57,500 nucleotides of DNA from Symbiodinium natans. Its lineage: Eukaryota > Sar > Dinophyceae > Suessiales > Symbiodiniaceae. Every line of letters begins with the position of its first letter. Position 1 is the stretch's first letter. The notes under the pieces are model-generated. The model was not told where the DNA came from. It worked only from the letters and a program-made list of their open reading frames with translations, and did not search any database. Position numbers and translations under genes: made by a program. Shown here piece by piece: positions 46,329-57,258 of this stretch. Where the stretch lies: the NCBI GenBank assembly GCA_905221605.1, contig CAJNDS010002568.1, positions 167,501 through 225,000 of the forward strand, given 5' to 3'.

Positions 46329-46893
46329 AGTCTAGGGTTTAGGATTCAGGGTTTAGGGGTTTGGGGTTTAGGGTTCAGGGCTAGGGTTTAGGGTTTAGGG
46401 TTTAGGGTTTAGGGTTTAGGGTTTAGGGTTTAGGGTTTAGGGTTTAGGGTTTAGGGCTTAGGGCTTAGGGCTTAGGGCTTAGGGCTTAGGGCTTAGGGCT
46501 TGGGTTTAGGGTTTAGGGTTTAGGGTTTAGGGTTTAGGGTTTAGGGCTAGGGTTTAGGGTTTAGGGTTTAGGGTTTAGGGTTTAGGGTTTAGGGTTTAGG
46601 TTTTATGGTTTTGGGTTTAGGGTTTAGGGTTTAGGGTTTAGGGTTTAGGGTTTAGGGTTTAGGGTTTAGGGTTTAGGGTTTAGGGTTTAGGGTTTAGGGT
46701 TTAGGGTTTAGGGTTTAGGGTTTAGGGTTTAGGGTTTAGAGGGCATGGCAGGCTCAGCCCCTGACCATGAGGCTCTCCTCACGCTCCATGTGCCTGCAAC
46801 GCAGAACTGTCGAACCGAAGTGGGGGGGTTTAGGGTTTAGGGTTTAGGGTTTAGGGTTTAGGGTTTAGGGTTTAGGGTTTAGGGTTTAGGGGG
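46329..46893 (+). repeat. Longest TTTAGGG array region
   Basis: About 410 bp to 46739, including seven successive GGGCTTA variants (46453-46501) and about 18 perfect units (46613-46738). After a 90-bp island, another tract follows at 46825-46893. Confidence 0.95.
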
Positions 46894-46909
46894 GCAGATT
46901 ACCCTTGGG

Positions 46910-47193
46910 ACCGACTGAACTCAAAGTTGGGGGTCAACAAAACCCATTATAGGGTGTAGGGTTCGGCTATACTATTTACAGGTATTTGCTTGCCCTTGGG
47001 ACCAGATGAACCTCAAAATTGGGGAGTCAAAAAAACCCATTATAGGGTTTAGGTGTTAGGGTTTAGGGTCTAGGGTCTAGGTCTAGGGTCTAGGGTTTAG
47101 GGTTTAGGTTTTAGGGTTTAGGGTTTGCTACTATAATTCCTATTGAGGTATTTGAACCATGAACCCTCTTAGGGTTCATATGGTCCTCCAGGT
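46910..47193 (+). repeat. Dispersed repeat H, tandem and split by telomeric sequence
   Basis: TTGGGACCGACTGAACTCAA recurs 85 bp later as TTGGGACCAGATGAACCTCA, each followed by AAACCCATTATAGGG. The right end AGGGTTCATATGGTCCTCCA lies beyond a tract at 47041-47128. Related copies are at about 25536-25733, 26046-26210 and 51980-52086. Confidence 0.5.
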
Positions 47194-47723
47194 ACCGAGT
47201 CTGGGCCCTGGAATGCCGGGCGCAGGCCCTCAGCAGTACACGGGCCTCCCCTCAAGAACATTCTTGGATGACGCTGTCTGAAGACTCATCATAAGAATCC
47301 ATGCGCCCCTGGCCCAGTTGGATCCTCCTGGCGCATACCTCTGCATCACCCCGCATATCCCTAAAGCCAATACCCCTAACGTTCTGAAGCCACTTTAGAT
47401 CCGCACAACAGTTTAAGCCGTGAACATTACTTGGTAGCCCAGCAACCATATTACAACAAGGGCACCCTTCTTGGGTTGGTTACTACTTTTATGAGGGAGC
47501 CAACCCATAACAGTAACCAAAGACAAGGTAAATGGCGCCACTGGCCTGCCAAGACCATTTAATCACACCAGAAGCAACGAGGCAGGTGATCCCTAAGCCC
47601 TAAACCCTAGCTCTAAACCCTAAACCCTAAACCCTGAACCCCAGGTGAGCCTGAGTAGCGGTCCTGCCCTCTCGCGCAGCTTCTCAAAGGCCGGCAGCGT
47701 GATGTGCACCTCCGGAGCGGGGA

Positions 47724-47953
47724 GGGTTTAGGGTTTAGGGTTTAGGGTTTAGGGTTTAGGGTTTAGGGTTTAGGGTTTAGGGTTTAGGGTTTAGGGTTTA
47801 GGGTTTAGGGTTTAGGGTTTAGGGTTTAGGGGCCTTCGAGCCTCGCAATCACACAGGGCAGGCAAGGCCAATGGGCCAATGCTCGCAGTCGGGCAGTTTA
47901 GGGTTTAGGGTTTAGGGTTTAGGGTTTAGGGTTTAGGGTTTAGGGTTTAGGGT
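47724..47953 (+). repeat. TTTAGGG - island - TTTAGGG
   Basis: 15 perfect units at 47724-47831, a 60-bp island, then 8 units at 47894-47953, same orientation. Confidence 0.95.
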
Positions 47954-48353
47954 GGTCTTCGGCTCTCACTTTCACACGAGGCCGGCAAGTTCGATCCTTC
48001 CACTCTCTACTCTACCCGACGATTTGCTGGCTGAGGGCAGCTGACCCCTCTGTGGGCCAGATCTCCGATGGCACACAAACCCTAAACCCTAAACCCTAGA
48101 ACCCTAAACCCTAAACCCTAAACCCTAAACCCACCTAGACCTAGGAATAGAACAGGGTGCCCCTTCTTGGTTCCAAAGGGAAGATTTGGGAACCTCAACC
48201 CTTAGCAAAAACAAGAAATAAGGGCCCACTCTGGGTCCTAGATACAATTTTTAGCTTAGAGTTCTGGCCCACATGCGGTCTAGTAACTCGAAGCAAGAAC
48301 TGAAGACTTAGGTCTGCGACTATAGGCTAGCTGCAACAGCCGAAAGCCCTCTC

Positions 48354-49269
48354 TCAGTACAGCCAAGGGAAAGGATGGCGAGTCAGGACAGCTTGGGTGA
48401 CCGCGCCAGCAAAGGCGAGCATAGCCAGGCGCCCATTCCTAGGATGGCCCAAGAAAGCCTTCCGAAAAAAACTCCTGAATATGGTCCTCTTAAACCCAAT
48501 AAAGGAACATAAAGAAATGTCCTTAAGAGGGCCTACCGAGATTCTTGAGCTCGGCCAAGCGCATCTTCTTCTGGCCCTCCTCGTCACTGGGGAACCAGCT
48601 GGTGAGACCATAGTCGCCGGCGACCTCGAGAGAGTTCCATTCGAAGACCTTCTTCGTGCAGCAGAGCTCCACGAGGCTGACCCAGAACAAGATCTGGGCG
48701 TTGACGCCCGTTGCACCGCGGAAGGCTTCGTGAGCATCGATGGAGACAGGCACGGCCTCGAATGAGAACTTCTCGCCCGGCAGGCGAACGAAGTCCGGGA
48801 CCACCAAGCCGAGCCAGGCGAGCATACAGATGCGGCCGTGCTTGAGCTCCGCCTCACGAAGCCAGGGGACCTGCTCCGTTTTCGAAGAGAAGCCCAAGGG
48901 ATCGAACTCGTAGCGCCCCCAGGCACCCTCGGAGCCCACCAAGCCCTGCGCGAACTTGCCGTTGTCAAGGAGGTCGATGCCTGAGTCCTCGTAGGCGACC
49001 GCTAGCTCACGGCGGCCGGCCTTGCAAGCGGCCTTGTGCGCCGCGCGTGCCGGGCGTGCGGAGGCGAGCGCAGTCACTATGGCGCCACCGGCAGCAATGG
49101 CACCGATGGCACCCACACCGGAGCCTGCGCCAGCGGCTGTGGAGCCACGGAGCTGCGGAGCAGCTGGTGCGCGCGCACCGGCGCCCGCAAAACCGGGGAG
49201 GAACGTGGGCGCCACGATGCCGGCCGCCGCCGCAGCGGCAAGGCAGGCTATTGTCTGGCTGCTTGGCAT
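48354..49269 (-). CDS. Chlorophyll a-c binding light-harvesting protein (two exons), plastid-targeted
   Basis: Exon 1 is 49269-48545 and exon 2 is 48438-48354; together they encode 269 residues. The start is MPSSQ (49269), not the upstream in-frame Met at 49386, because a hydrophobic signal-like segment follows at once and a splice acceptor lies 23 nt upstream. Residues 1-20 resemble a signal peptide, FLPGFAGA (23-30) a dinoflagellate-type transit start, and 51-70 a second hydrophobic stretch. First LHC helix: EAELKHGRICMLAWLG (139-154). Second: about 190-205, ILFWVSLVELC. Third: RLAELKNGRLAMLAFAG (237-253), split by the intron after the second base of K242. The paired ExxxxHGR and ExKNGR motifs are the chlorophyll-binding signatures of helices 1 and 3. 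The protein should sit in the thylakoid and pass light energy to the photosystems. It is a single unit, not the tandem polyprotein often found in dinoflagellates. A relict spliced leader upstream suggests a retroposed copy. Confidence 0.9.
48439..48544 (-). other. 106-nt GA-AG intron of the light-harvesting gene, palindromic and introner-like
   Basis: Without removal, exon 1 reads into GRPS-stop and loses helix 3. Joining CTCAA|G...AG|GAATGGG restores the family motif AELKNGRLAM exactly. The donor is GA (GAATCTCGG) and the acceptor CATCCTAG. The GT at 48536-48535 cannot restore the frame with any AG I checked downstream. The 5' GAAT of the intron is repeated at the start of exon 2, like a target duplication. 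Inside are inverted CCTCTTAA...TTTAAGAGG arms and a smaller AAGGACAT...ATGTTCCTT hairpin. The GA donor is read from the frame; the insertion origin is inference. Confidence 0.8.
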
Positions 49270-49292
49270 GGTGAGTAGAGAGTCGGGGATTC

Positions 49293-49305
49293 CTAAAAAA
49301 CAAGA
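49293..49305 (-). promoter_or_regulatory. Likely trans-splice acceptor of the light-harvesting gene
   Basis: Minus strand reads TTCTTGTTTTTTAG then GAATCC, a pyrimidine tract ending in AG, 23 nt before the chosen ATG. In dinoflagellates this is where the spliced leader would be joined. Confidence 0.55.
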
Positions 49306-49327
49306 AGTGTGCCAAAATGGCTGCGGG
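49306..49327 (-). other. Relict dinoflagellate spliced-leader sequence
   Basis: Minus strand carries CCGCAGCCATTTTGGCACA. Compared by memory with the 22-nt dinoflagellate spliced leader, 17 of the 21 defined positions agree, including the unbroken core AGCCATTTTGGC. It lies just outside the predicted acceptor. Such relicts mark genes copied back from trans-spliced mRNA. Confidence 0.65.
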
Positions 49328-49981
49328 TGTAGGAGATGAGATAGGGTTTGATGAAGTGGGAGTGCCATCAGCAGGGTCACCAACACGAAAATCGCAAGGA
49401 CCAGTGCTGCTAGAATTGCCAGTTCGGAAGCACCACCTGCAGCATCGGGGTACTCTCACACCTATAGTCGACCACCCAACGCTTGAGTCTCGCGGTTAAG
49501 CTGCAATGAGTGGTTTAGGGTGCGTCGCCCCAAAAGGTGCACCATAAACCCTAACCTTAAACCTTAGACCCTAAACCCTAAACCCCAAACCCTAAACCCT
49601 GAACCCTAAACCCTAAAGGTGCACCAGGAAATTCTGCTGATACCCACCACAGGAGCCGCGCCTCCCCGATGATGCGATCCCCCTTCTTGTGGGTCAGCCT
49701 CTGGGGCAAGCCCTACAGGGTTTAGGGTTTAGGGTTTAGGGTTATACATCCCAAATCCTGTACGATGCGGCTTGCCCCTGAACCGTAAACTCTCAACCCT
49801 CAAGTTAAAGTAAACCCTGAACCATGAACCCCAAACCCTATAGATGCCAAACCATGCTTTCTTGCCTTCTCGGCATGTTTTAGGTTTATGAGGTCAGGAG
49901 TAGATTAGGTAGGCACCAATCAATCAAACAAGTGATATAAGCACTCCGGATCACTTAGGGAGTTGTTTCTATTTAGGGTTT

Positions 49982-50093
49982 ATACCTTTAGAACCGCAAA
50001 CCCACTTGTTGGTAGGTTGCCGAAGAAACCCTGCAAGTGGTTCATGGAATAACACCCTACAAAACAAGGTAGGCTTTGGGGCTCTTAAGGTAT
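49982..50093 (+). mobile_element. Family G element
   Basis: ATACCTTTAGAACCGCAAAC...GGGGCTCTTAAGGTAT, with the shared GGTAGGTTGCC. Confidence 0.65.
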
Positions 50094-50417
50094 AGGTAAC
50101 CCTAAACCCTAAACCCTAAACCCTATAACCCTTTTACCCTATAACCCTAAACCCTATAACCCTCTCTCTCCCTAAACCCTAAACCCTAAACCCTAAACCC
50201 TATAACCCTAAACACTATAAACCCCAAAAGACCTTGGGGCTTCGGGCACTAAGTTGCACGGGCCACAGCTGAGGCAAGCGGTTCGCACACACAGCGTGCG
50301 CCCTGCAGCGCTTTTTAGGGGCCGAAGGCCTTTTCAGGTTTATAGGGGCTGCAGGGTTTAGGGTTTAGGGTTTAGGGTTTAGGGTTTAGGGTTTAAGATT
50401 TAGGGCTTAGAGTTTGA

Positions 50418-50592
50418 AGGTCCATGTACCTTTTTAGGTCAATAGGGATTACAGTTTTGGGTTTTTAGGGGTTAAGGTTTGGGGGTTCAGGTTTAAAGGG
50501 TTTAGAATCATGGCATGTATTTGGGTCGTAAAGGCTACTCTATGGGAGCAGCTTTCAGGCTCAAGTATATACTCTGCAGGTACATGGATCCA
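50418..50592 (+). mobile_element. Family C element split by telomere-like sequence
   Basis: GGTCCATGTACC at left, GGTACATGGATCC at right. The middle (about 50457-50508) is degenerate GGTTTAGGG, making the element about 60 bp longer than its relatives. Confidence 0.6.
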
Positions 50593-50637
50593 CAGGGTCC
50601 GAGTACCGAGTCTAGATGTTGGATGAACCCTAAACCT

Positions 50638-50707
<70 letters not shown>

Positions 50708-50708
50708 G
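50638..50708 (+). repeat. (CT)n run ending in CAG
   Basis: About 70 nt of CT ending CTCTCAGGTACTCGG, preceded by CCCTAAACC and followed by a CCCTAAA tract. Confidence 0.9.
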
Positions 50709-51390
50709 TACTCGGAAACCCTAAACCCTAAACCCTAAACCCTAAGCCCTAAAACCTAAACCCCAACCCTGGTCGGGATACGAAACACCGGCCAGGGCCA
50801 GAGATTCTGCCAAACGGTATGAGAATGGGTCTCTGGGGGACACCAAAACCTCAGCCCAAACATGGTTCTCAAAGATTTAGGGTTCAGGGTTTAGGGTTTG
50901 GGACTTCTGGGACTAAGATAGACAACTGTGGTCTCTTTGCTGGGGCCATGAACTCGTCTGAACTTATCTAAACTTAAACCCGGAAAAAAAAGACGAAACC
51001 TGGTTGCAGCTCCACGGCCCAAAACCCTAAACCCTAACCCTAAAGCCTAAACTCTAAATAGCCCTAAACCCTAAAGCCCCAAACCATAGCAGCACTTGCA
51101 CTGCTTAGTCCACGGCCCACGGGTGGAGTGGAAGATTACATTCAGCCTCGGCCACCAAGCCATGCTCGCTTCTGATTTAGGGTTTAGGGTTTAGGGTTTA
51201 GGGTGACCTCAAATGTTGGGCTTGTTTTGCCACCCGCACTGCCCTCACTCGCGCCAAATTTTGGGCTTGAGGGATTTGGGTTTGGGGTTTAGGGATGAGG
51301 GTTTAGAGTCTGAAAACCATTCTGAGATGTGAGTTTGAGGCATTATGGGGCTTAGGCGTTACACGCTCTTGGCACGCTTTCTCCACTTAC

Positions 51391-51497
51391 CCAGAGACCC
51401 CAAAACCCCTTAATTAAGGAATATACCTTAAATCATATTTGGGTTCCTATAATAATTTAAGGGATATTCCTTAATTAAGGGGTTTTGGAGTCTCTGG
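51391..51497 (+). mobile_element. Family B element (107 bp)
   Basis: CCAGAGACCCCAAAACCCCT...TTTTGGAGTCTCTGG; the best-kept copy, almost a full palindrome. Confidence 0.8.
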
Positions 51498-51718
51498 CTA
51501 TCCCATGATAACCCTACACCCTAAACCCTATAAACTCTAAACCCTAAACCCAAAAACCCTAAACCCTAAACCCGAAACCCTAAACCCTTGCTTTTTCCAC
51601 TTCACTCCGGCCGAAAGTGGCGCAGGCGGAAGCGGCCGTGCAGAGACGGCAGCAGCAGCTCTGGGATGGCCTGCGTCTCCGCTTCTTGTCCGCGCCTTGG
51701 TAGAGTTGCACACAGGGA

Positions 51719-51975
51719 TGGGTTTAGGGTTTAGGGTTTAGGGTTTAGGGTTTAGGGTTTAGGGTTTAGGGTTTAGGGTTTAGGGTTTAGGGTTTAGGGT
51801 TGAGGGTTTAGGGTTTAGGGTTTAGGGTTTGGGGTTTCGGGTTTAGGGTTAAGGGTTTAAGGGTTTAAGGGTTTAAGGGTTTAAGGGTTTAAGGGTTTAA
51901 GGGTTTAAGGGTTTAAGGGTTTGAGGGTTTGAGGGTTTAAAGGTTTAAGGGTTTAAGGGTTTAAGGGTTTAGGGG
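51719..51975 (+). repeat. TTTAGGG array passing into an 8-bp TTTAAGGG array
   Basis: Perfect heptamers first, then about 15 TTTAAGGG octamers at 51849-51972. Confidence 0.95.
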
Positions 51976-51979
51976 AGGC

Positions 51980-52086
51980 CGAATGAACCTTAAAATTGGG
52001 GACATATACAGTGCCCGAAACTGCGATAATTCCAAGTAAGGTATATGAACCAAAACCCTTTCAGGGTTCATTTGGTCCCTCCAGGT
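51980..52086 (+). repeat. Dispersed repeat H
   Basis: GAATGAACCTTAAAATTGGG at left, AGGGTTCATTTGGTCCCTCC at right; a loosely inverted pair. Confidence 0.5.
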
Positions 52087-52705
52087 TAGGGTTTAATAGA
52101 GTTTAGGGCGGGGATCCAAAGGACCTAAACCCTAAACCCTAAACCGTAAACCCTATGTAAACCCTATGTAAACCCTGAACCCGAAACCCGAGAAGATCGA
52201 AGCCTGAAGACGCTTCACCCCAAGCATGGCAGTGCAGCCTTACCTTTTGTTGATGATGCAGCTCAGGTTTCAGGGCTTCACGGAAAATTTACACCCAAGC
52301 AAAAATGGTTTTAGGGTTTAGGGCTTAGGTTTTAGGACGGCGGGGCCCTGAAACACTAAGGCCGTCGACAGTGGGGCCGAAAACTAAGTCCATGTGATGG
52401 ACGCCGTGGTGATCATCTGGCTCTGCCGGATTTGTTGCAGAGTCTCCGACTCAACCAATACTCTCAAGCATTCTCTGCAGCATTCGCCAGGGGTGGGCAC
52501 TCCGGGGTTTAGGGTTTCGGGTTTAGGGTGCTTTCCGACCGACCGACCCTGAAGTAAATCAACAAACCTGGTCCAACCCCGCTCATGTCATGGCTGCGGC
52601 ACGTAGTCTGGAAGGTGACGAAGAGCAGCGGCAAAGGCTTGGCTGAAGCGTTGTCCGCCCAAGAGCGCAAGATCTGCTCGTCGTAGATCAGGGCATCCCC
52701 TGACA

Positions 52706-52741
52706 GGGTCTTACGTGCAATTTGTTTCCACGAAAAAAAAA

Positions 52742-52773
<32 letters not shown>

Positions 52774-52788
52774 GGGATGTTCCCCCTT
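52706..52788 (+). repeat. Flank plus truncated family A left end (unit 1 of a local duplication)
   Basis: GGGTCTTACGTGCAATTTG, an (AT)n tract and GGGATGTTCCCCCTT. The same order recurs at 52789-52885, where the element is complete. Confidence 0.75.
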
Positions 52789-52868
52789 GGGTCTTACGTG
52801 CAATTTGTTTCCACGAATGTATACATGTACATATATATATATATATATATATTTTTTTCTGGGGGGGG

Positions 52869-52963
52869 GGGGATGTTCCCCCTTAAACTACCTTAATACG
52901 GATTATACTAGGGGTTACTATAATCCCCATTAAGGACTGTTAGTACAACGGGGAACATCCCAA
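52869..52963 (+). mobile_element. Family A element beside an AT tract and G run
   Basis: GGGATGTTCCCCCTTAAACT...CGGGGAACATCCCAA, a complete copy. Confidence 0.75.
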
Positions 52964-54628
52964 AATATATATCGAAGTACTGTTTCGGGCAACCCTAAAC
53001 CCTAAACCCTACACCCTAAACCCGAAACCCTAAACCCGAAACCCTAACTCCCCTGGCCTGCTTTCAACAAAGGCGCCGCCGGCGGGCGCTGGTCCAAAAA
53101 CTCGCGCGGCGCCCGTTCGAAATGCTCGTGCGCCAGCGGCGTGTTCGTACCTCTGGCGGTTTAGGGTTTAGGGTCTAGGGTCTAGGGTTTAGGGTTTAGG
53201 GTTAGGGTTCAGGGTTTAGGGCACGGTTTGCTGTCTGTTTGGGCTTAGTAATGCTCAAGGGGGTCTACCTTAGATCCCTCCTGGGGCATGTACAGCATCA
53301 CAGGACCTGTTTTCCCTAAACCCTAAACCCTAAACCCCAATCCCACTAAACCCTAATCCCACTAAACCCCAATGGTAGTGGAACCATCATTTCGAGAACT
53401 GGACATGTGCTGCTTTTGGCGAGCCCAACATCTCGTTCTGATGGGGAGCCTGCATATCTTCGTGGTCCATCCTTGGGAAATATACGCCGCGTCTTGAGGG
53501 TTCTTAAAAAAGCTGTATGCGTGTATAATATATACATATATCTATATATCTACAAACCTTAAACCCTCAGTGACTTTGAAGTACGACATACACCCTACCA
53601 GAACCTCTGCCTAACTATCCTAAGCCTCACAGACCCTGAAGGAAAAAATATTCATCAAGCAGATCAGGATGTTTCGTACATTCCCTAAACCCTAAACCCT
53701 GAACCATATACCCTAAACCTAAACCCCAAACAGCTTCCCAAACTCCCTTGGCCTGGCCAGAAGTGTAGGGGCCCCATGTCATAGGACCTTCTGGCTTCGG
53801 TTCAGGGTATATAGGGGTTTAGGGTTTAGGTTGTTTTGGGGTTTTGTTTGTGTTAGGGGTTTGGGGTTTGCAAGGCTTAGTTTGTTTTTTGTTTTGTTTT
53901 TTTGGGGGGTTTTGGGGTTTAGTTAGGGCTTAGGGATTTTGGGGGTTTGATTGAAGGGCTCTTCCGGTGGACTCAAATACAAAGGGCCGTTCTGCCCCCT
54001 CCCCCCCCCCCCCCCCCCCCCGCACAATTCTAAGCCCTCATGCGGAACCCATACCATGAACAATCCCTAAACCCTAAACCCTGTAAATCCCAGCTCGAAG
54101 CCCCAAACCTCCAAACTGCCGTACATCCCAAGACCCCTTTGGCCCCTAAGGCCCCTAAACCCCGTTGGCACCGCCTGGCTCCCCTAGATCCTGAGCCCGC
54201 GAAGACCACCAAACCCTGGATTGGTTTAGGGTTTGGGGTTAGGGGTTTATTGGGTTTGGCGGGGCGGAGGGTTGAAGGTTCTTTTTTCTGGGGTTGGGGA
54301 ATTTCGGTGTTTTAGGTTCGGGCTTACAGTCTCCCTGTTCTTGGCACAAAGTCTTCAGCATTTCGCTTGTTGGGGTGGGGAGGGGGGAGGCTTAGGGGAT
54401 TGAGTTCATGAGCCCCGAACCCCTTGTTTGCCTGGGTTTAGAGTTTAGGGTTTAGGGTAACCGAAAAAAACTCTATATCTCAAGAGGGGACCCAAGGTAC
54501 ACATCGGCCAGGGCGACGGCGGCAGTGTACAGCCCTGGGGCGTCAGTATAGTGCACCGGCGACATTGCCTTGGTCGTTTGAAAGCCCTAAACCCTAAACC
54601 CTAAACCCTAAACCCTAAACCCTAAACC

Positions 54629-54726
54629 TGGGATGTTCCCCCTTATACAAACAAGCCTTGATAGGGATTATAATTAAGGGTACTATAATCTCTATTAAGG
54701 ACTGTTGGTATAACGGGGGCATCCAA
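54629..54726 (+). mobile_element. Family A element inside a CCCTAAA tract
   Basis: TGGGATGTTCCCCCTTATAC...ACGGGGGCATCCA, with CCCTAAACC on both sides, so it probably inserted into a telomeric tract. Confidence 0.8.
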
Positions 54727-55679
54727 CCCTAAACCCTAAACCCTCACCCTGAAAACCTTGGAGCCCAGAAACCACACAAGTCCTAGAAACCCTCAACGCC
54801 CTAGAACCCAAACAAACCTTTAAACACCCTAAACAGTCAAAGCCCTAAACATTTTCAACACCCTACAAGAAACCCTCAAAAACCGAGAAAACCCATAACT
54901 CTTCAAAGCCCTCACAAAAAAAAACTCAAATCCCGAAACGCGAGACTGCGTGGCGTTTCCATGGAGGAGGCCTTTTGAGGGCTCTAGAGGTCTTTCGGGT
55001 TTGATGGGCTTAGGGTTTCGGTTCAGAGTTTAGGGAGTGAGGTTTATGGTTTTTGCGGTTTAGGGTTCCGGGTTCCGGGTTTAGGGACTCTTTTTGCCAT
55101 CCGCCTAGCTGACATGGTTTAGGGATTTATAGGGTGTAGGGTTGAGTTTCATATGGGTTTAGGGCTTACATGGTTCAGGGTTCTGGGTATCTCTTCAGGA
55201 GGGGTGGGGGCGTTTGGGGATCATGAGGCTTGAGACACTGAGGGTCGAGGGTTCTATGGTCCCTTAAAAGGGTGCCCCTTAGAGACCCCTCATATACTCT
55301 GTTCAAGTTAAGGGCCCATACATCAAAACCCCTCAGGAGGTTGAGGACCATACTAAGGGCCCATGAAACTACCCTTGGGGAACCCTCGGAGTCACGAAAC
55401 CCCAGCCAAAAACCCGAAACCCTGCACTGATGCCCTAGGGTTTAGGGTTTAGGGTTGAAACCCCGATGAACCCGAAAAACCCTATAAAACCCTATGTTAA
55501 CCCTATAAAACCCCTGAGCCCAAAGCCTGTTTTGCCTCTGGACTCTACTCTCTACTCTGTGGCCAGGTCCCCAAAACCGAAGCCCTCGGGCTCGAAGTAT
55601 AGAAATGTCACCTACTGTGAGGTCGATAAACAATACATACTCTTGGGCTCTTTCGAGCCTTCGGGAAACCTGCCTGAAT

Positions 55680-55762
55680 AACTTGAATGGGGTCTTGGGG
55701 GGTTCTTAGAGTATAATTATGCAGGGATGTTCAGGGGATGCTATTCGTAATGACTGGCCCCT
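55680..55762 (+). repeat. Dispersed repeat E, diverged
   Basis: TTGAATGGGGTCTTGGGGGG, AGTATAATTATGCAGGGA and GGGGATGCTATTCGTAATGA recall the other copies. Confidence 0.4.
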
Positions 55763-55791
55763 AGAGTTAAATCAGGGAAGCCCTAACCCTA

Positions 55792-55922
55792 CTGGGAGGT
55801 TCATGGTACTGAGTAACCCAATTCTAACTGTACTTGTACCCCTATCAGAGTACTTAAGGGGATTTTATGTGGCTTAGAACTACACTTATTATGGGTTACT
55901 AAGTACCCTGAACCTCCAAGTA
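55792..55922 (+). mobile_element. Family D element, complete
   Basis: GGGAGGTTCATGGTACTGAG...AAGTACCCTGAACCTCCAAG; about 130 bp. Confidence 0.75.
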
Positions 55923-57122
55923 CAGCAGCCCAGGTGCAGCACCAGGCATTGACAACGAGGCATGCAGAGCCCAAAGCCTGGGTTTTTGCCCCCCCCCCCC
56001 CCCTCCTCCCCCGTATCTAAAGGCTTTAAGGATATAACAATGTATATATGTGTATATATATATATATATCACGGTTTTAGGGTTTAGGACTTAGGGTTTG
56101 GGTTTAGGGTTTAGGGCAACAGACAAAATTTCCAAGCTTCGAGCCCAACCCTAAACCCCGGGACCAGCACGCCTCTTCCACTATCAACATTTGTCAGCAC
56201 AGTTTGTTGTTTTTGGTAAGCCGGAAAGAGCCTCACCCCCTAGATCCTAAACCCTAAGCCCTAACCCTAAACCCTAAACCCTAAACCCTAAACCCTAAAC
56301 CTTAGACCCAACCCTTAACAGTCTTTGGCCAGCGCAGTTTGGATGTTCGGGGTTTGGCTTCGGGGCGAGGACCTCGCAAAGCTCCAGAAAGACCCAGAAC
56401 CCATCTCCAGAGGAATTTTGGGGGCTTATAGGCTCTATAGGTAACCCTAAACCCTAAACCCGAAACCCTAAACCCCCTAAGCCCGAAAGCCGCGGGTTCA
56501 AGAGTTCCACTAGAGAGCGCAGTCACCCTGACGACTTTCGCATCCAGGGGGCCGGGACTCCTGGCCCCCAAGAGAGGCCAGCGCGCCACCCAGGCCCTTC
56601 TCGCGGTAGGGTGTAGGGCTTGTAAGGAAGGGGGTTTAGGGTTTAGGGTTTAGGGTTATAGGGTTTAGGGTTTAGGGTTTAGGGTCCAGGGTTTAGGGTT
56701 CAGGGCTTAGAGGGCTTCAGGGCTTAGAGGGTTGAGGGTCTTACAGTTTAAAATTTTTGTTGCCACCCCCTCCGCTGATCTCGTCGACCACACGGCTGTT
56801 TAGGATTCAAGATGGAGGCGTGAGCGGGGCTTCAGGGTTTAGGGGGGGGCTGTAACCCTAAACCCTAAACCCTAAACTGTAGATCTTCGGGCGATTTGGG
56901 GGCTTGAGGGCTGAGGGTCTAGGGCTCTTGGGGCGAAGTAGTTCGGACGCAACATTTCCTCAGACCCGCCCTGGGCCTCAACCCTAAGTCCATCAGCATC
57001 ATCAATACTCCCAAGCCCACACGTACGACCACCTCTCCGCTCAGAACAAAAGGCCCCCCTTAACTTCAGAAGACCACGAAGTCCAAAAGTCTGGAATTCA
57101 GAAAAAGTCAAGCCTGATTTGG

Positions 57123-57258
57123 GGTTTTCTTTTGGTTGCTTGGTTGGGTGGGGGGGGGGGAGCCTTATTGGGGCCTTCTTTTGGTTGCTTGGTTGGGTGG
57201 GGGGGGGGGTTCAGTATGTTGGTTTTCTTTGTGGCGGGGGGGGGGGGGGGGGGTTCTG
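57123..57258 (+). repeat. Short tandem repeat, unit about 55 bp
   Basis: CTTTTGGTTGCTTGGTTGGG plus a G run appears twice, then a third diverged copy with TTGGTTTTCTTTG and a G run. Confidence 0.85.

Larger units (their letters stand above)
39497..48353. other. Gene-free mosaic between the duplication and the light-harvesting gene
   Basis: Telomeric tracts at 40500-40560, 41733-41855, 44388-44465 and others. Stretches with little repeat: 40740-41700, 42240-43200, 43290-43850, 47150-47580. The AT-rich 43200-43380 precedes a 65-codon plus-strand frame (43382-43579) with one hydrophobic stretch; I do not recognise it and do not call it a gene. Confidence 0.65.

Noticed and set aside
47252-47449. 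65-codon minus-strand frame
   Set aside because: Non-repetitive and superficially protein-like, but short, unassigned and without an acceptor or domain.
49270-49386. In-frame upstream Met at 49386 as the start of the light-harvesting protein
   Set aside because: The extra 39 residues span the acceptor and the relict spliced leader, and the family-like leader begins at 49269.
48397-49499. Other frames over the light-harvesting gene, including the 204-codon frame starting at 48968
   Set aside because: Only its last 27 residues are real (exon 2). The rest is exon 1 in the wrong frame or intron.
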